Shown one piece after another: positions 35,766-44,628 of a DNA stretch of 64,000 bases. The DNA is from Trifolium pratense (Eukaryota > Streptophyta > Magnoliopsida > Fabales > Fabaceae). The position numbers were made by a program, and so were the translations under genes. The notes beneath the pieces are model-generated. The model saw only the letters and a program-made list of their open reading frames with translations. It searched no databases and was not told the DNA's origin. Every line of letters begins with the position of its first letter. Positions within the stretch are counted from its first letter, which is position 1. Location: NCBI RefSeq assembly GCF_020283565.1, contig NC_060064.1:29222337-29286336 (forward strand), read 5' to 3'.

Positions 35766-36272
35766 TTATTATTTGAAAATTCATTTTTCTACTAAAAATG
35801 GTAATAGCCATTTTTTGACTATTTTTTAGAGGTCCATATTAAACACACTTAATATAATATGCAATTTTTTGGTAATTCAATTTATATATTATAGGCATAG
35901 TGGCCCACCCAAACTTTTTAGTCTAACTCCGCCACTAATCACAGGAAGAACATAACTGTTCGAGAACATGCCGGTGGAAAAATAAGGAAATTAATGAACA
36001 TAAAGAAGAGAAGATGCCTTAGAAAGAAGACCAAGTCATTCATTATTCAGAAAGCAAACACCATGATCTTAAGTACTAAAAAGTACACATCATTGGAAAA
36101 GTTTTAAATTCCATCCAGTACAAGAACCATAAGCCGCACTTAGGATTTAATCAAACAATTGACTCACTAAAACCTAAATTCAGAAACTACAAACCCTTAT
36201 GTTTCGAGTCTGATAGGACCACAATATACGGAACAGCTCTTCTTAAAGAGTTTTAAGCTTGAAGACCTCTAA

Positions 36273-36983
36273 TTAACTCCCCTGTTCGCATAGCATAGAT
36301 GCACTAGTGATGAGTATAACGACGGAGTTGATGACTTTGAGCAGACCAATTGCTCTTGCAGCATTGTTTTGGCCTTCTATGTTCCCTTCCTTCATCAGCA
36401 TCAAAAGTGGTCCCACGCCTCCTTCCTCGATGATCATTTTTCCGTAATGGTCACTTTGATGTGTCAGTGACGCAAGGCAAGCAGCAGCCTCCGAACGGTC
36501 CTCCAGCGAGCCAATACAGAGGCTTGCAATCAGCTCCCAAACTAAGGCAATGATGGAGTCACCGAAAGCAATGGAAGGAAGGATGAGATGATGGCATCCG
36601 TGTTCTTTGTCGGGGGAGGAGATATATAGGAGCCAAGAAACATCACTGATTGAGTTTTCAATTTTAGAGGATGTTTTGCGGAAAATTCCAGCAGGGATGA
36701 TGGTCAAGAGCTTGTGGATGTTTTTTGGATGGCATCTGAGGACCAACAAAAGGGTCTTGTTGAGTACATGTTCAGTTTGCTCAATAATCGGCTGCATTGG
36801 ACGCTGAAGGTAGAGTTCGGAACTCACCATCACTGCTTGCCGGAGAAGAGTGGAGAGCTTATTCGTTTTGGGTTTGAGCTCCCTGCATTTTTGTTTTAAC
36901 GGAATTGGCTCATCTGCTGTGTTAGTTATATTGTCTGCTAGTTTGATCAACTTTGTCAATTTTTGCTTCAGATTGTCACCCAT
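36273..36983 (-). CDS. truncated armadillo-repeat (ARO-like) protein, copy 2
   Basis: The product is 236 aa, a tandem paralogue of the gene at 33424-34137 on the same strand about 2.1 kb away. It has the same landmarks, LADNITNTADEPIPLKQKC, FRKTSSKIENSISDVSWLL and EDRSEAAACLASLTHQSDHY...NNAARAIGLL, and the same short C-terminal tail. Many amino acid changes but no stops or frameshifts separate the two, which suggests some constraint. The start MGDNLKQKL was chosen by alignment to the family and to copy 1; an upstream ATG at 37004 is in frame. What follows downstream (35940-36270) looks like a 3'UTR. Confidence 0.7.
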   Translation of the reverse strand: MGDNLKQKLTKLIKLADNITNTADEPIPLKQKCRELKPKTNKLSTLLRQAVMVSSELYLQRPMQPIIEQTEHVLNKTLLLVLRCHPKNIHKLLTIIPAGIFRKTSSKIENSISDVSWLLYISSPDKEHGCHHLILPSIAFGDSIIALVWELIASLCIGSLEDRSEAAACLASLTHQSDHYGKMIIEEGGVGPLLMLMKEGNIEGQNNAARAIGLLKVINSVVILITSASMLCEQGS

Positions 36984-37906
36984 TGATGATGAATAATTGA
37001 TCAATGGAATAACAAATTATGATAATAGATGAGCTTAGGAGATGACTGGCATCAGGTAAAGTTTCTCAAGTCAAACGTGATTTCTTGTTAGAAATGAATT
37101 AAAAGGCCACAATGGACTAACCAAAGATGTCCTATTCTTTCCTTCTGACTTTTCCATGCTTATCTTTTCTCTTTACTTTAAGGCTCGATCCATCCAATGA
37201 TTTTGATTTAGTCCGGATAAACACTCCGGTACATATTTTATTTAGATATTTATCAGTACAGCTGTCGAGCTGGATAATTTTGATAAATTTACAAATAGTG
37301 TTTAATATAGAAAAATGAAAAATTAATAAAAATTATTTGTGAATCTATCAGAAACCTCAGCGGATGTACCGATATATATATAAATAAAATGTGTTGGGTC
37401 AACATATCTAACCATCAACTAAGACGAGTCTGAGTTGACTTTAGGGTTATCCAACTAATTTGTACTTCTATTAATTTATTTATTTATTTTCAAATGTTAA
37501 TTAGAAGTTTGTTAAAATAATATGGCAATGTTACTAATTATCAATAGTTCGAGTTAGATGAGAAAAATTGGTGTTTAGAAAAGACAAATAGTGGTGTTTA
37601 AATACAAAATGTTGTTGATTTAGCTAGGAGGTAGGAGAATTTCTTTAGTAATTTATTATTTTAGCTAGATTTAATTTTATTATATTTTAGGTAGATTTCT
37701 TATTTTTATATTTTATATTGTGTAGTAATCTTAATTAACCGCAATCGAATTTTGGTAGTAAGAGTCATTTATATTCTCTCAGTGTTTACATTCACATGGC
37801 TAGCTCAGCTTCACCAAAAAGTGTGAAGTGTGAAGTTAGATATTAGTAAATTGTTAGATTTTTTTTTTTGAATAGCAAACAGTTTATTAACCAACAATCA
37901 AGGCAC

Positions 37907-38071
37907 GAATAATGCTAGCAACACACTCTTTAACAAACACACTCCAACACACTCTCTTTTATTGGTTGAAATTCACATGGGTCCCATAAAAAATGTGGAC
38001 CCATATAATTTTTAGTGGACCCATTCGATGTTAGAGTGTGTTTGTTAAAGGGTGTGTTGCTAGCACTCCTC
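37907..38071. mobile_element. MULE-type MITE inside the LINE 3'UTR
   Basis: 165 bp with inverted arms of about 36 bp carrying TGCTAGCAACACAC and AACAAACACACTC. The flanks are ATCAAGGCAC on both sides (37897-37906, 38072-38081), a 9-10-bp duplication as expected for Mutator-like elements. The copy at 60530-60703 is closely similar. Confidence 0.85.
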
Positions 38072-38239
38072 ATCAAGGCACAAGAAGGGCCAAGAGAGGG
38101 GAAGGAAAAATAAATTCAAGTATTAGATGTGGTCATCTAATTCTAACAAGAGACCAAACACCACCCCCACCTAAACAGAGAGGAAAAAACATCCATCCCA
38201 AAAAGCTATAACTTCAAAACACCTACACCTTAAGGATCA

Positions 38240-38693
38240 TCAACTATTTATACAAATGCCCGGCTCCAAGCACCATTCATAGAAGAGGCAAGGGGAAATC
38301 TCCAAACTCCATTTCCACGAAGTAACTTTCGCCTCCTCTATAATTTCACAAGGCTTCACCTCAAGATTATTAAAAACCATATTGTTCCTTGCTCTCCAAA
38401 TAGCCCAAAGGACCGAGTGCCACACCAACCGAAAACCTTGCCTAGTTTTCTTCGTCGAGGCCGCTTTTTCAAAACACGCGAAAAGTTGGAAAAGATTTGG
38501 GGGCATCACAATCACCACTCCTAACCACTTAAAAATCACGTACCACACCGAATGAGTCACTTTACAACGAAGGAATAAATGACTCGACGATTCCGGAGAA
38601 ACATTGCACCAAACACAATTACCTCCCAAAATATTTTGAATAATTCCCCTCAAAAGAAGATTATCTTTTGTCGGGAACCGGTCGTGTAAATTT
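38240..38693 (-). pseudogene. LINE ORF2 C-terminus (zf-RVT), truncated at its start
   Basis: The frame runs unbroken from the truncation point to a stop. Landmarks are LHDRFPTKDNLLLRGI, CVWCNVSPESSSHLFLRC, VWHSVLWAIWRARNNMVFNN and the terminal FYEWCLEPGICINS. They match the zinc-binding region and tail of the reverse transcriptase polyprotein of plant L1-type elements. The reverse transcriptase and endonuclease are absent, so it cannot move itself. The longer ORF that continues to 38980 is a chance fusion with host sequence beyond the target duplication. Confidence 0.85.
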
Positions 38694-38713
38694 TTAGATA
38701 TTAGTAAATTGTT

Positions 38714-39626
38714 GATCGAGAGACTTACCAAAAAAAAAGTTGTTGACAGAGATAGAAAGTGTGAAGTGAAAGGTGGAAAATGATAAAATACAAGAATTCT
38801 TTGTAAGAAAGGGGTATATATAAGTCTCAACGTCGAGCTACAATTATCGAAAAGAGGACATAAGACGGGATCTCGCCATTGTTGACGGTAGAGATTATGA
38901 CCTTCAGTGCAATAATTGATATCGAAGGATAAGATTTCAATGTCAAGTTTATGACCTACAATCTCAACTGATATATGCATTTAAGGCTGATGATCTGGTC
39001 TAAATCATATTCTATAGGTTCGTTTTCTGCCCTTGACATGCAACATACCATAAGATTTTTAGGAACAATTTTTCACCTATTTGAGTCCTACAAGACTCGA
39101 GAAATTAGGTCTTACAAGACCGAGAAATTAGTATATGTATTTATGTATAGAGGATACTCGGTTTAAAAAAAAAACATGTTTTATATTTTAGTTAGAGTTT
39201 TCAACTATCCTACAAAACTTTAAAATAACTTTCAAATGGCAAGAGAACACCGATGAGAACTATGTGGACCGAACATTTGGCAATGAAGGAGTCTACAAGT
39301 GTTGTCCAAGAACATGATCACAATAATGGATTCAACTATATTTATAATGATAAAATTCTTATTATTTTTTTAGTTTCTCAAGAGTATATGATCAGCATAA
39401 AATAATTTTACACTAATATTCAATAAAAAAGCCTCATTGTTTATTTTTTTTGACTTAAAAAAACTCTCATTGTTCTATATCATATAATTAGCATTAAAAT
39501 ATTATAATTACACAAAAATGTGGTGATAGAGAAAACTAATGAATTTTTATTAAAAGTTTGTGTAAAATATTTTACTCTAACGGTGTAGATTTTATTTTTT
39601 TATGAGATAATAATGACGAAATTCTC

Positions 39627-39627
<1 letters not shown>
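38714..39627. other. intergenic DNA left of the Tat element
   Basis: AT-rich with no gene that I can support. A short duplicated CTACAAGAC...GAGAAATTAG motif lies at about 39085-39125. Confidence 0.45.

Positions 39628-39676
<49 letters not shown>
39628..39676. repeat. (TTA)n microsatellite, left half
   Basis: TTA repeats run up to the LTR; the same repeat resumes after the element at 50998-51022. The microsatellite was therefore split by the insertion. Confidence 0.95.
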
Positions 39677-39677
<1 letters not shown>

Positions 39678-40133
39678 GATCTTAACTGTTGATCAGAACA
39701 GGAAGGAGGCCAGCTGGAAGTCCGTTGAGCAGGTGGTAGGAAGCAATCCGAGCAGATGATCCACGGAGGGGGGGGTTGTACCTGCAGGTGCTCCGATGCC
39801 AAAGTCAGACAAGGAATATAGAGAGCAAAGAGGTACTTAGAGAGAGGTTAGAGAGAGAGAGTAATTGCAATAATGAATAGTGTCTACCTTGCTCTCCCAA
39901 GAGGGAGAGTATTTATAGCCCCCAGCTCTGGGCCAAAGGTCCTCTTAGTGGGCTGGACTAGCCAAGGCCCATTAAGAGGGACTGCCAAGATATCACCCTT
40001 AGATGGTGGGTAGAGTAGTAATTTTACCCTATCTTGGTGGAGAGGTTGTGCCATGCTGACATGGAGGTGATTGGGCAAGCCATGTGGACTTTGTGAGGGT
40101 CTAGGTGGACTAGCATTAGTCTAGTCCAGAACA
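39677..40133 (-). repeat. 3' LTR of the Tat element (left in the window)
   Basis: 457 bp; on the minus strand it starts TGTTCTGGACTAG and ends GTTAAGATCA. A core promoter TATAAATA lies at 39917-39910. Confidence 0.95.
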
Positions 40134-40146
40134 GGAGCCCCCCAAG
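40134..40146 (-). other. polypurine tract of the Tat element
   Basis: CTTGGGGGGCTCC on the minus strand directly precedes the 3' LTR. It is the G-rich primer for plus-strand DNA synthesis. Confidence 0.7.
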
Positions 40147-40227
40147 TCGTTGCTCCTAGGCATAGGAGTGATGACTTTAGATGTGTGCCCAAGTGCAGAA
40201 GGAAATCTCCTTGCAACCTCTCTTGAA

Positions 40228-40575
40228 CAAAAGTGGACGAGGAAGTTGCTCGTCAAAGCCTTGCTCGTAGCAAGTATCTGCAATGTTTTGCTCGAATCGA
40301 TTTTTCGAGGGTGTTTAATACCCTGCTCGTGATTATGGTTACGAGGAAGTATGTGTTGCTCGTATCTCCTGCGGGGAGATATTGCACAAGATGGAACAGC
40401 TGCTCGTTGCTATCGCGAAGAGATACCAACGAGAAGTTTTGTTGCTCGCAATGATGACGAGGAGATGATTTTTCAAGAAAGCATTGTTGCTCGTTGCTAT
40501 GACGAGGAAGTTATCAACGAGGGGTTTTATTGCTCGTTACTATGACGAGGAGGTTAGTAACGAGGAGGTTTTGTT
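40228..40575. repeat. degenerate TTGCTCGT / GACGAGGAAGTT repeats
   Basis: Imperfect units of roughly 30-50 bp in which TTGCTCGT and GACGAGGA alternate, just upstream of the TATA box of the antisense gene. They could be promoter-proximal elements of that gene or simply decayed tandem repeats. Confidence 0.6.
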
Positions 40576-40672
40576 ACTGGGAATGCGAAAGGGCGCATTT
40601 ACTGCTTTGATTTTTACGAGGGAGTGTAAGGACCATTGGATCAAAGCGTCTCTTCACTCCCCTGGCTTGATC

Positions 40673-40680
40673 TATATAAC
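40673..40680 (+). promoter_or_regulatory. TATA box of the antisense gene
   Basis: CTATATAAC followed by CT-rich leader (TCACTCTCTCTCTTCAATTG) 30-60 bp later, a good plant core promoter. It faces the two-exon ORF at 41428. A consensus donor CAAG then GTAATT at 40791/40792 and an acceptor CATTTCAG at 41419, eight bases before the ATG, define a probable 5'UTR intron. Confidence 0.65.
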
Positions 40681-40923
40681 AGAGGAGAGTGAACTTCATT
40701 TTTACTTTTCACTCTCTCTCTTCAATTGTGAATCTCTCTGAAGTTTCAACCTACTAGTCAAATCGTTCTTCAGATCTTCTTCATATTCAAGGTAATTCTT
40801 TCAAATTTTGCTCTTTAGATCCATTTTTTGTCATTTCTGCCCAGTTTTGGGCGTTTTTTCATGAAGATTGTATGAATTTATGAACATTAGGATGAATGTG
40901 CCGGGCACCGTATGAACTTGGTA

Positions 40924-41260
40924 CCGGGGAGATTTCCTCCCCTTTGAAACTCTAGGTTAGATAACTAGTGACGGGGAGCCTATCTCCCCGTTTCAAACTT
41001 TAGATAGTTTATTTTAAGATCCGGGGAGCCTATCTCCCCGTTTGAAACTTTTAGATAGTTTGTTTGGGTGACGGGGAGCCTACCTCCCCGTTTGAAACTT
41101 TTAGATAGTTTGTTTAGGTGACGGGGAGCCTACCTCCCCGTTTGAAACTTTAGATAGTTTAACTTCGTGACGGGGAGCCTATCTCCCCCCTTTTTGACTT
41201 AGCGATTTTTGCATGAAATGTGTTGTTTAAACTTCATGCCGGGGAGCTTATCTCCCCGTC
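40924..41260 (+). repeat. array 1: about 50-bp repeats with GGGGAG/CTCCCC hairpins
   Basis: Six or seven tandem units of about 49-51 bp, each with GACGGGGAGCCTA(C/T)CTCCCCG, a 6-7-bp stem with a short loop, followed by TTTGAAACTTTTAGATAG. It lies inside the predicted 5'UTR intron of the antisense gene. The final unit (GTTTAAACTTCATGCCGGGG...) is nearly the same as the last unit of array 2 at 43690-44135. Confidence 0.9.
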
Positions 41261-41427
41261 TTTCACCTGGACTACCCTCCTCGGTTTGATTTTGTTTGCC
41301 ATTTGAAAAGGGCTTTGGTCGGGGACAGCGTCCTCGTCCTATCCTGCGCCCTTTCACTTGATTTGCGGTGAAAGGGTGGATTTGATCATCGAATTCACTT
41401 TGTTTTTGCTGCATTTCAGGTTGTAAA

Positions 41428-43457
41428 ATGTCAGAATCCGAGGAGGTTGTGGAAAGCCAAGGTGCGGAGAAGTATACATTGGTCGACTGCATAACCGATC
41501 CTGCGCTGGATTGGGTTGCTCCAGAACCCCGGGGGATAGCCTCGGCGCTTACTTCCCAGGACCCAAGATTACATATGATCGTCGAGCAGCAGAGAGCAGA
41601 CGGGCTTCAGAATTGGTCGACCCGTATACCCGGGGAGGGTGAACGGGTGTGCTCGTCCTTTGCCGGGCACGACTTTGCTATGTACGAGTTTGTTTTTAAG
41701 GAGATGGGGCTCAGGCTGCCGTTCAGCCCCTTTGCGGCCAGCGTGCTTAAAGCCTTGCAGGTGGCTCCGTCGCAGCTGCATCCGAATTCATGGTCTTTTA
41801 TCATGGGGTTCGAGCACCTCTGCACGTATAGGAGTGTTCGTCCCACTCTTCCTCTTTTCTTTAGAATTTTCAAGATTCAACGTAAGCCGACGAGGGAGGT
41901 TGGGCGTGCCCCTCGTCAGAATTGGGTTTCCTTAAAGCATCACGAGGATGTCAAATTGTTTAAAATGTTTGTGGATTCTATCAAGGACTTCAAGGAGAGG
42001 TATTTCATCATCCGGCCAGAGTCTCCAGCTGCTCGGGAGAGTTTGTTGGGACTGGAAGAAGATAGGGACGAGCAGGGTGTTGTTCGTAAAGATGACAACG
42101 GGCAAGTTATCTTCCGAGCAGTTCCTAAGTTCCCCCTTAGTTGGTCGTATGATCACTTCCGGAAGGAACCTAAGGAGTATACTACCGGGGACGCAGACTT
42201 GTCTCCCGAGGAGATGGCTGCCTTTGAAAATTTGAAGGCCTTTGTGGCCGGTTTTACTCCGGGCATCTGGACGACTCGTAAGGGAGTCACACTAAGGGAC
42301 GAGCATGGGAAGGCGAAGGTCTCTCCCCGCTTTATAAATACTAGGAACCTCCTCAAGTGTAAGAATGCCGGGGAGGTTAGGCTGTGCTTGGGTATTGCTT
42401 CTTTTCTATTTTTAACTTAGAAAAATTTCTGCTATTGTTGTGTGTATTCCTCGTGCTTTACTAACGTGTTCGTCATTTATTTGCAGACGAAATGGAAACC
42501 ATTGCCGAGCGCATGCTGAAGGCCAAGCAGGATGAGAAGGCGAGCAGGTCTGGCCGAGGAAAAAAGAAGATTGTTGCCAGAGCTTCCCAAGAAGTGAGGC
42601 CGGGGACCCCTTCCGTGCAGGTGATTGGGACCTCGGGTGTTGGTTCGGGCACCCCTACCTCAGCTCCCCGGCCTCCTCCAGCGAAGAGGACAAGAGAAGA
42701 AGATTCCCCGGTTGAAGATGCGGGCATGGGAGGATGCAGAAATTTTCCAGTTCCTCGGTGCTTTACCGTGGATAGATTTTTTGAGAAGTATCCTCCGGAG
42801 GTCTTTGAAACTGAACGGGCTGCTATTCTTGACCAGGAACCAGAGGTTCGCCGGCAGCAGCATGCTCGTGACATGGCTGCTATGGTGCGAATGGTCTCGA
42901 GCAGCCTTGTCCTTGGTGACGAGCGGGAAACGTTAGTCAAGCAGCTGGATACTGCCCGGACCAAGCACGAGCGGGCCAAAGGTCGGATCAACCAGCTCGA
43001 ACTTGTTGTGGATGACCTCAGGGAGAAGCAAAAACATTGGGGTGACCAGCTGGACGAGCACCGTAAAAGGGGAGAGGATTTGGATGCTGCTCGGGCTGAA
43101 ATTGAAAGGCTTAATGCTGTCATGGCTCCGGGCGAGAACGAGCATAAGGCTGCCGAGGGGTTGACCACCCGAGCAGACTTGGTCAAGGTGATTGCTCAGC
43201 TGTCCCATGACTTTGTAGAGGGTACTGAGTACGCCTTCGAGAATGCCGTGCAGCAAATCAAGTGTCTCAATCCTGATGTGGAGCTGGTGACCCGAGGAAT
43301 GCATGTGAACGGGCAGGTCCAGGATGGCCAGATTGTTATCCCTGCTGGCCTGGCCGACTCTGACGAAGAGGAGGATGATGCTGAAGCGGTGTTCGAGGAG
43401 GGTCATGAAGACGGGCAGGATGACGTGAATGAGCAGGAAGATAGGTGCGAGGAGTAG
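41428..43457 (+). CDS. antisense gene of the Tat element (gypsy-type putative transposase family)
   Basis: Two exons, 41428-42391 and 42487-43457, join in frame across a 95-bp GT-AG intron (TTGG then GTATTG; TTTGCAG then ACGAAATGG) to encode 644 aa. The first half has SQLHPNSWSFIMGFEHLCTY and PTLPLFFRIFKIQR, which resemble the plant family labelled putative gypsy-type transposase (by recall PF04195). This family has no proven activity and is often found opposite to pol in Tat elements. The second half has a proline/serine-rich linker, a long heptad coiled coil (about residues 460-560) and an acidic tail rich in D and E. There is no signal peptide or membrane segment, so it is not an envelope protein. 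It has its own TATA box and leader. The role is unknown; structural or regulatory for the element is an inference. Confidence 0.75.
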
Positions 43458-43689
43458 ATGTCCCCGGCCTTCTATTGTAATTTATTTTGTCCTTTTGAAT
43501 TTTGGGGCCTTTGAGCCATGGTTTGTAATATTGGAACAAGTGGGCTTTTGTCCCCGTTTTTTATTTTTATGACAATTCCGGGCAGGTGCCCGTTTTATTA
43601 TCTATGCTTGTTTATAACTGCTCGTCTATATCTGCTCGCATGTATGTTTACATTTTCTTCTCGCGTATATGTTTCCTCCTTTTTTAACT

Positions 43690-44135
43690 TAGAAAATTTT
43701 ATCAAACTTTCAAAATTCCAACCGGGGAGCCTCCCCGTCTTTTTAACTTAGAAAATTTTGAGGAAATTTCGTTGTTTTAAAATTCCAACCGGGGAGCCTC
43801 CCCGTCTTTTTAACTTAGAAAATTTTGAGGAAATTTCGTTGTTTAAAATTCCAACCGGGGAGCCTCCCCGTCTTTTTAACTTAGAAAATTTTGAGGAAAT
43901 TTCGTTGTTTAAAATTCCAACCGGGGAGCCTCCCCGTCTTTTTAACTTAGAAAATTTTGAAGAAATTTCGTTGTTTGAAATTCCAACCGGGGAGGTCTGG
44001 TCCCTACCTTTAACTTAGCCAAATTTTATGCTAATTTCTTGCTCAAAATCTGAGCCGGGGAGTTTGTCCCCATTTTTAACTTAACGAAATTTCGTCGTTT
44101 AAACTTCGTGCCGGGGAGCTTATCTCCCCGTTATT
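43690..44135 (+). repeat. array 2: 66-bp repeats with GGGGAG/CTCCCC hairpins
   Basis: Five near-identical 66-bp units (CGGGGAGCCTCCCCGTC then TTTTTAACTTAGAAAATTTT, GAGGAAATTTCGTTG) plus two diverged units to 44135. It lies in the 3' flank of the antisense gene. A 86-codon ORF through it (43758-44018) is only a read-through of the repeat (66 = 22 codons) and is not called as a gene. Confidence 0.92.
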
Positions 44136-44628
44136 GAGGTGCTCGTCTGGGCATGCTGGTATGATCATTCGAGCAAGTTGGTGTGCTAAGTTTTGCCTGT
44201 TTTGTATACTTATCATATTTTTGCATGTATGAATGCTGCGCTCGTTGTTATTTTGCCGGGGGGTTTCCCCTGCTTGATACTGAGCATGTTTTATTGAGGG
44301 TAGTCTCCTCTGTTTTGACTTAAACAGTTTGGGGAACTGTATAAGCACTTAGAGTTGTTTCTAAGTTACGCGAATACAAGCACGCTAATGTACCCTTCTT
44401 CGCAACCTGAACCTCCCATCGCGAGCTGGGTGCTAGGTCGTGGCACGGGGACGATGGGCTCGTTTCGAGAGTTATCCTCGTCTAGCAGGAGTTCTATTTC
44501 CCTTTTGGTGAATTAGTTCCCCTGCTATGGTTTTTAGATGGGCACGTGTGCCATGGTGCCCTCCGTTGTTTAAGGTGCTCGATTCGTTGTGTTCTGAAGT
44601 GCAAGCAGCCTTTTAGTGTGGCAATAAC
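44136..44628. other. element spacer between array 2 and the pol stop
   Basis: Non-coding; contains another single GGGG...CCCC motif. Transcripts from gag-pol and from the antisense gene would converge here. Confidence 0.6.

Larger units (their letters stand above)
37856..38693 (-). mobile_element. 5'-truncated LINE with 20-bp target duplication
   Basis: The insertion is bounded by TTAGATATTAGTAAATTGTT on both sides (37836-37855, 38694-38713) and ends in a poly(A), seen as T at 37859-37869. It keeps only the 3' end of the element: the last 151 codons or so of the second ORF and the 3'UTR. The perfect 20-bp duplication means a recent insertion. A MULE-type MITE later landed in its 3'UTR. Confidence 0.9.

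Noticed and set aside
38699..38980. N-terminal 95 codons of the ORF that runs into the LINE fragment
   Set aside because: They lie beyond the LINE target duplication, have no similarity to LINE proteins, and are host DNA read by chance.
41428..43457. Envelope-like protein for the antisense ORF
   Set aside because: No signal peptide, transmembrane segment or glycoprotein features; a soluble coiled-coil protein with an acidic tail does not fit.
41199..43539. Long minus-strand ORFs (for example 42473-43186) opposite the antisense gene
   Set aside because: They are low-complexity shadows (serine-rich) of the GC-rich coding exons; the plus strand has the promoter, splice signals and family match.
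43758..44018. 86-codon ORF of perfect 22-residue repeats
   Set aside because: It is a read-through of the 66-bp DNA array; the unit length is a multiple of three by chance, and the start context and coding features are lacking.
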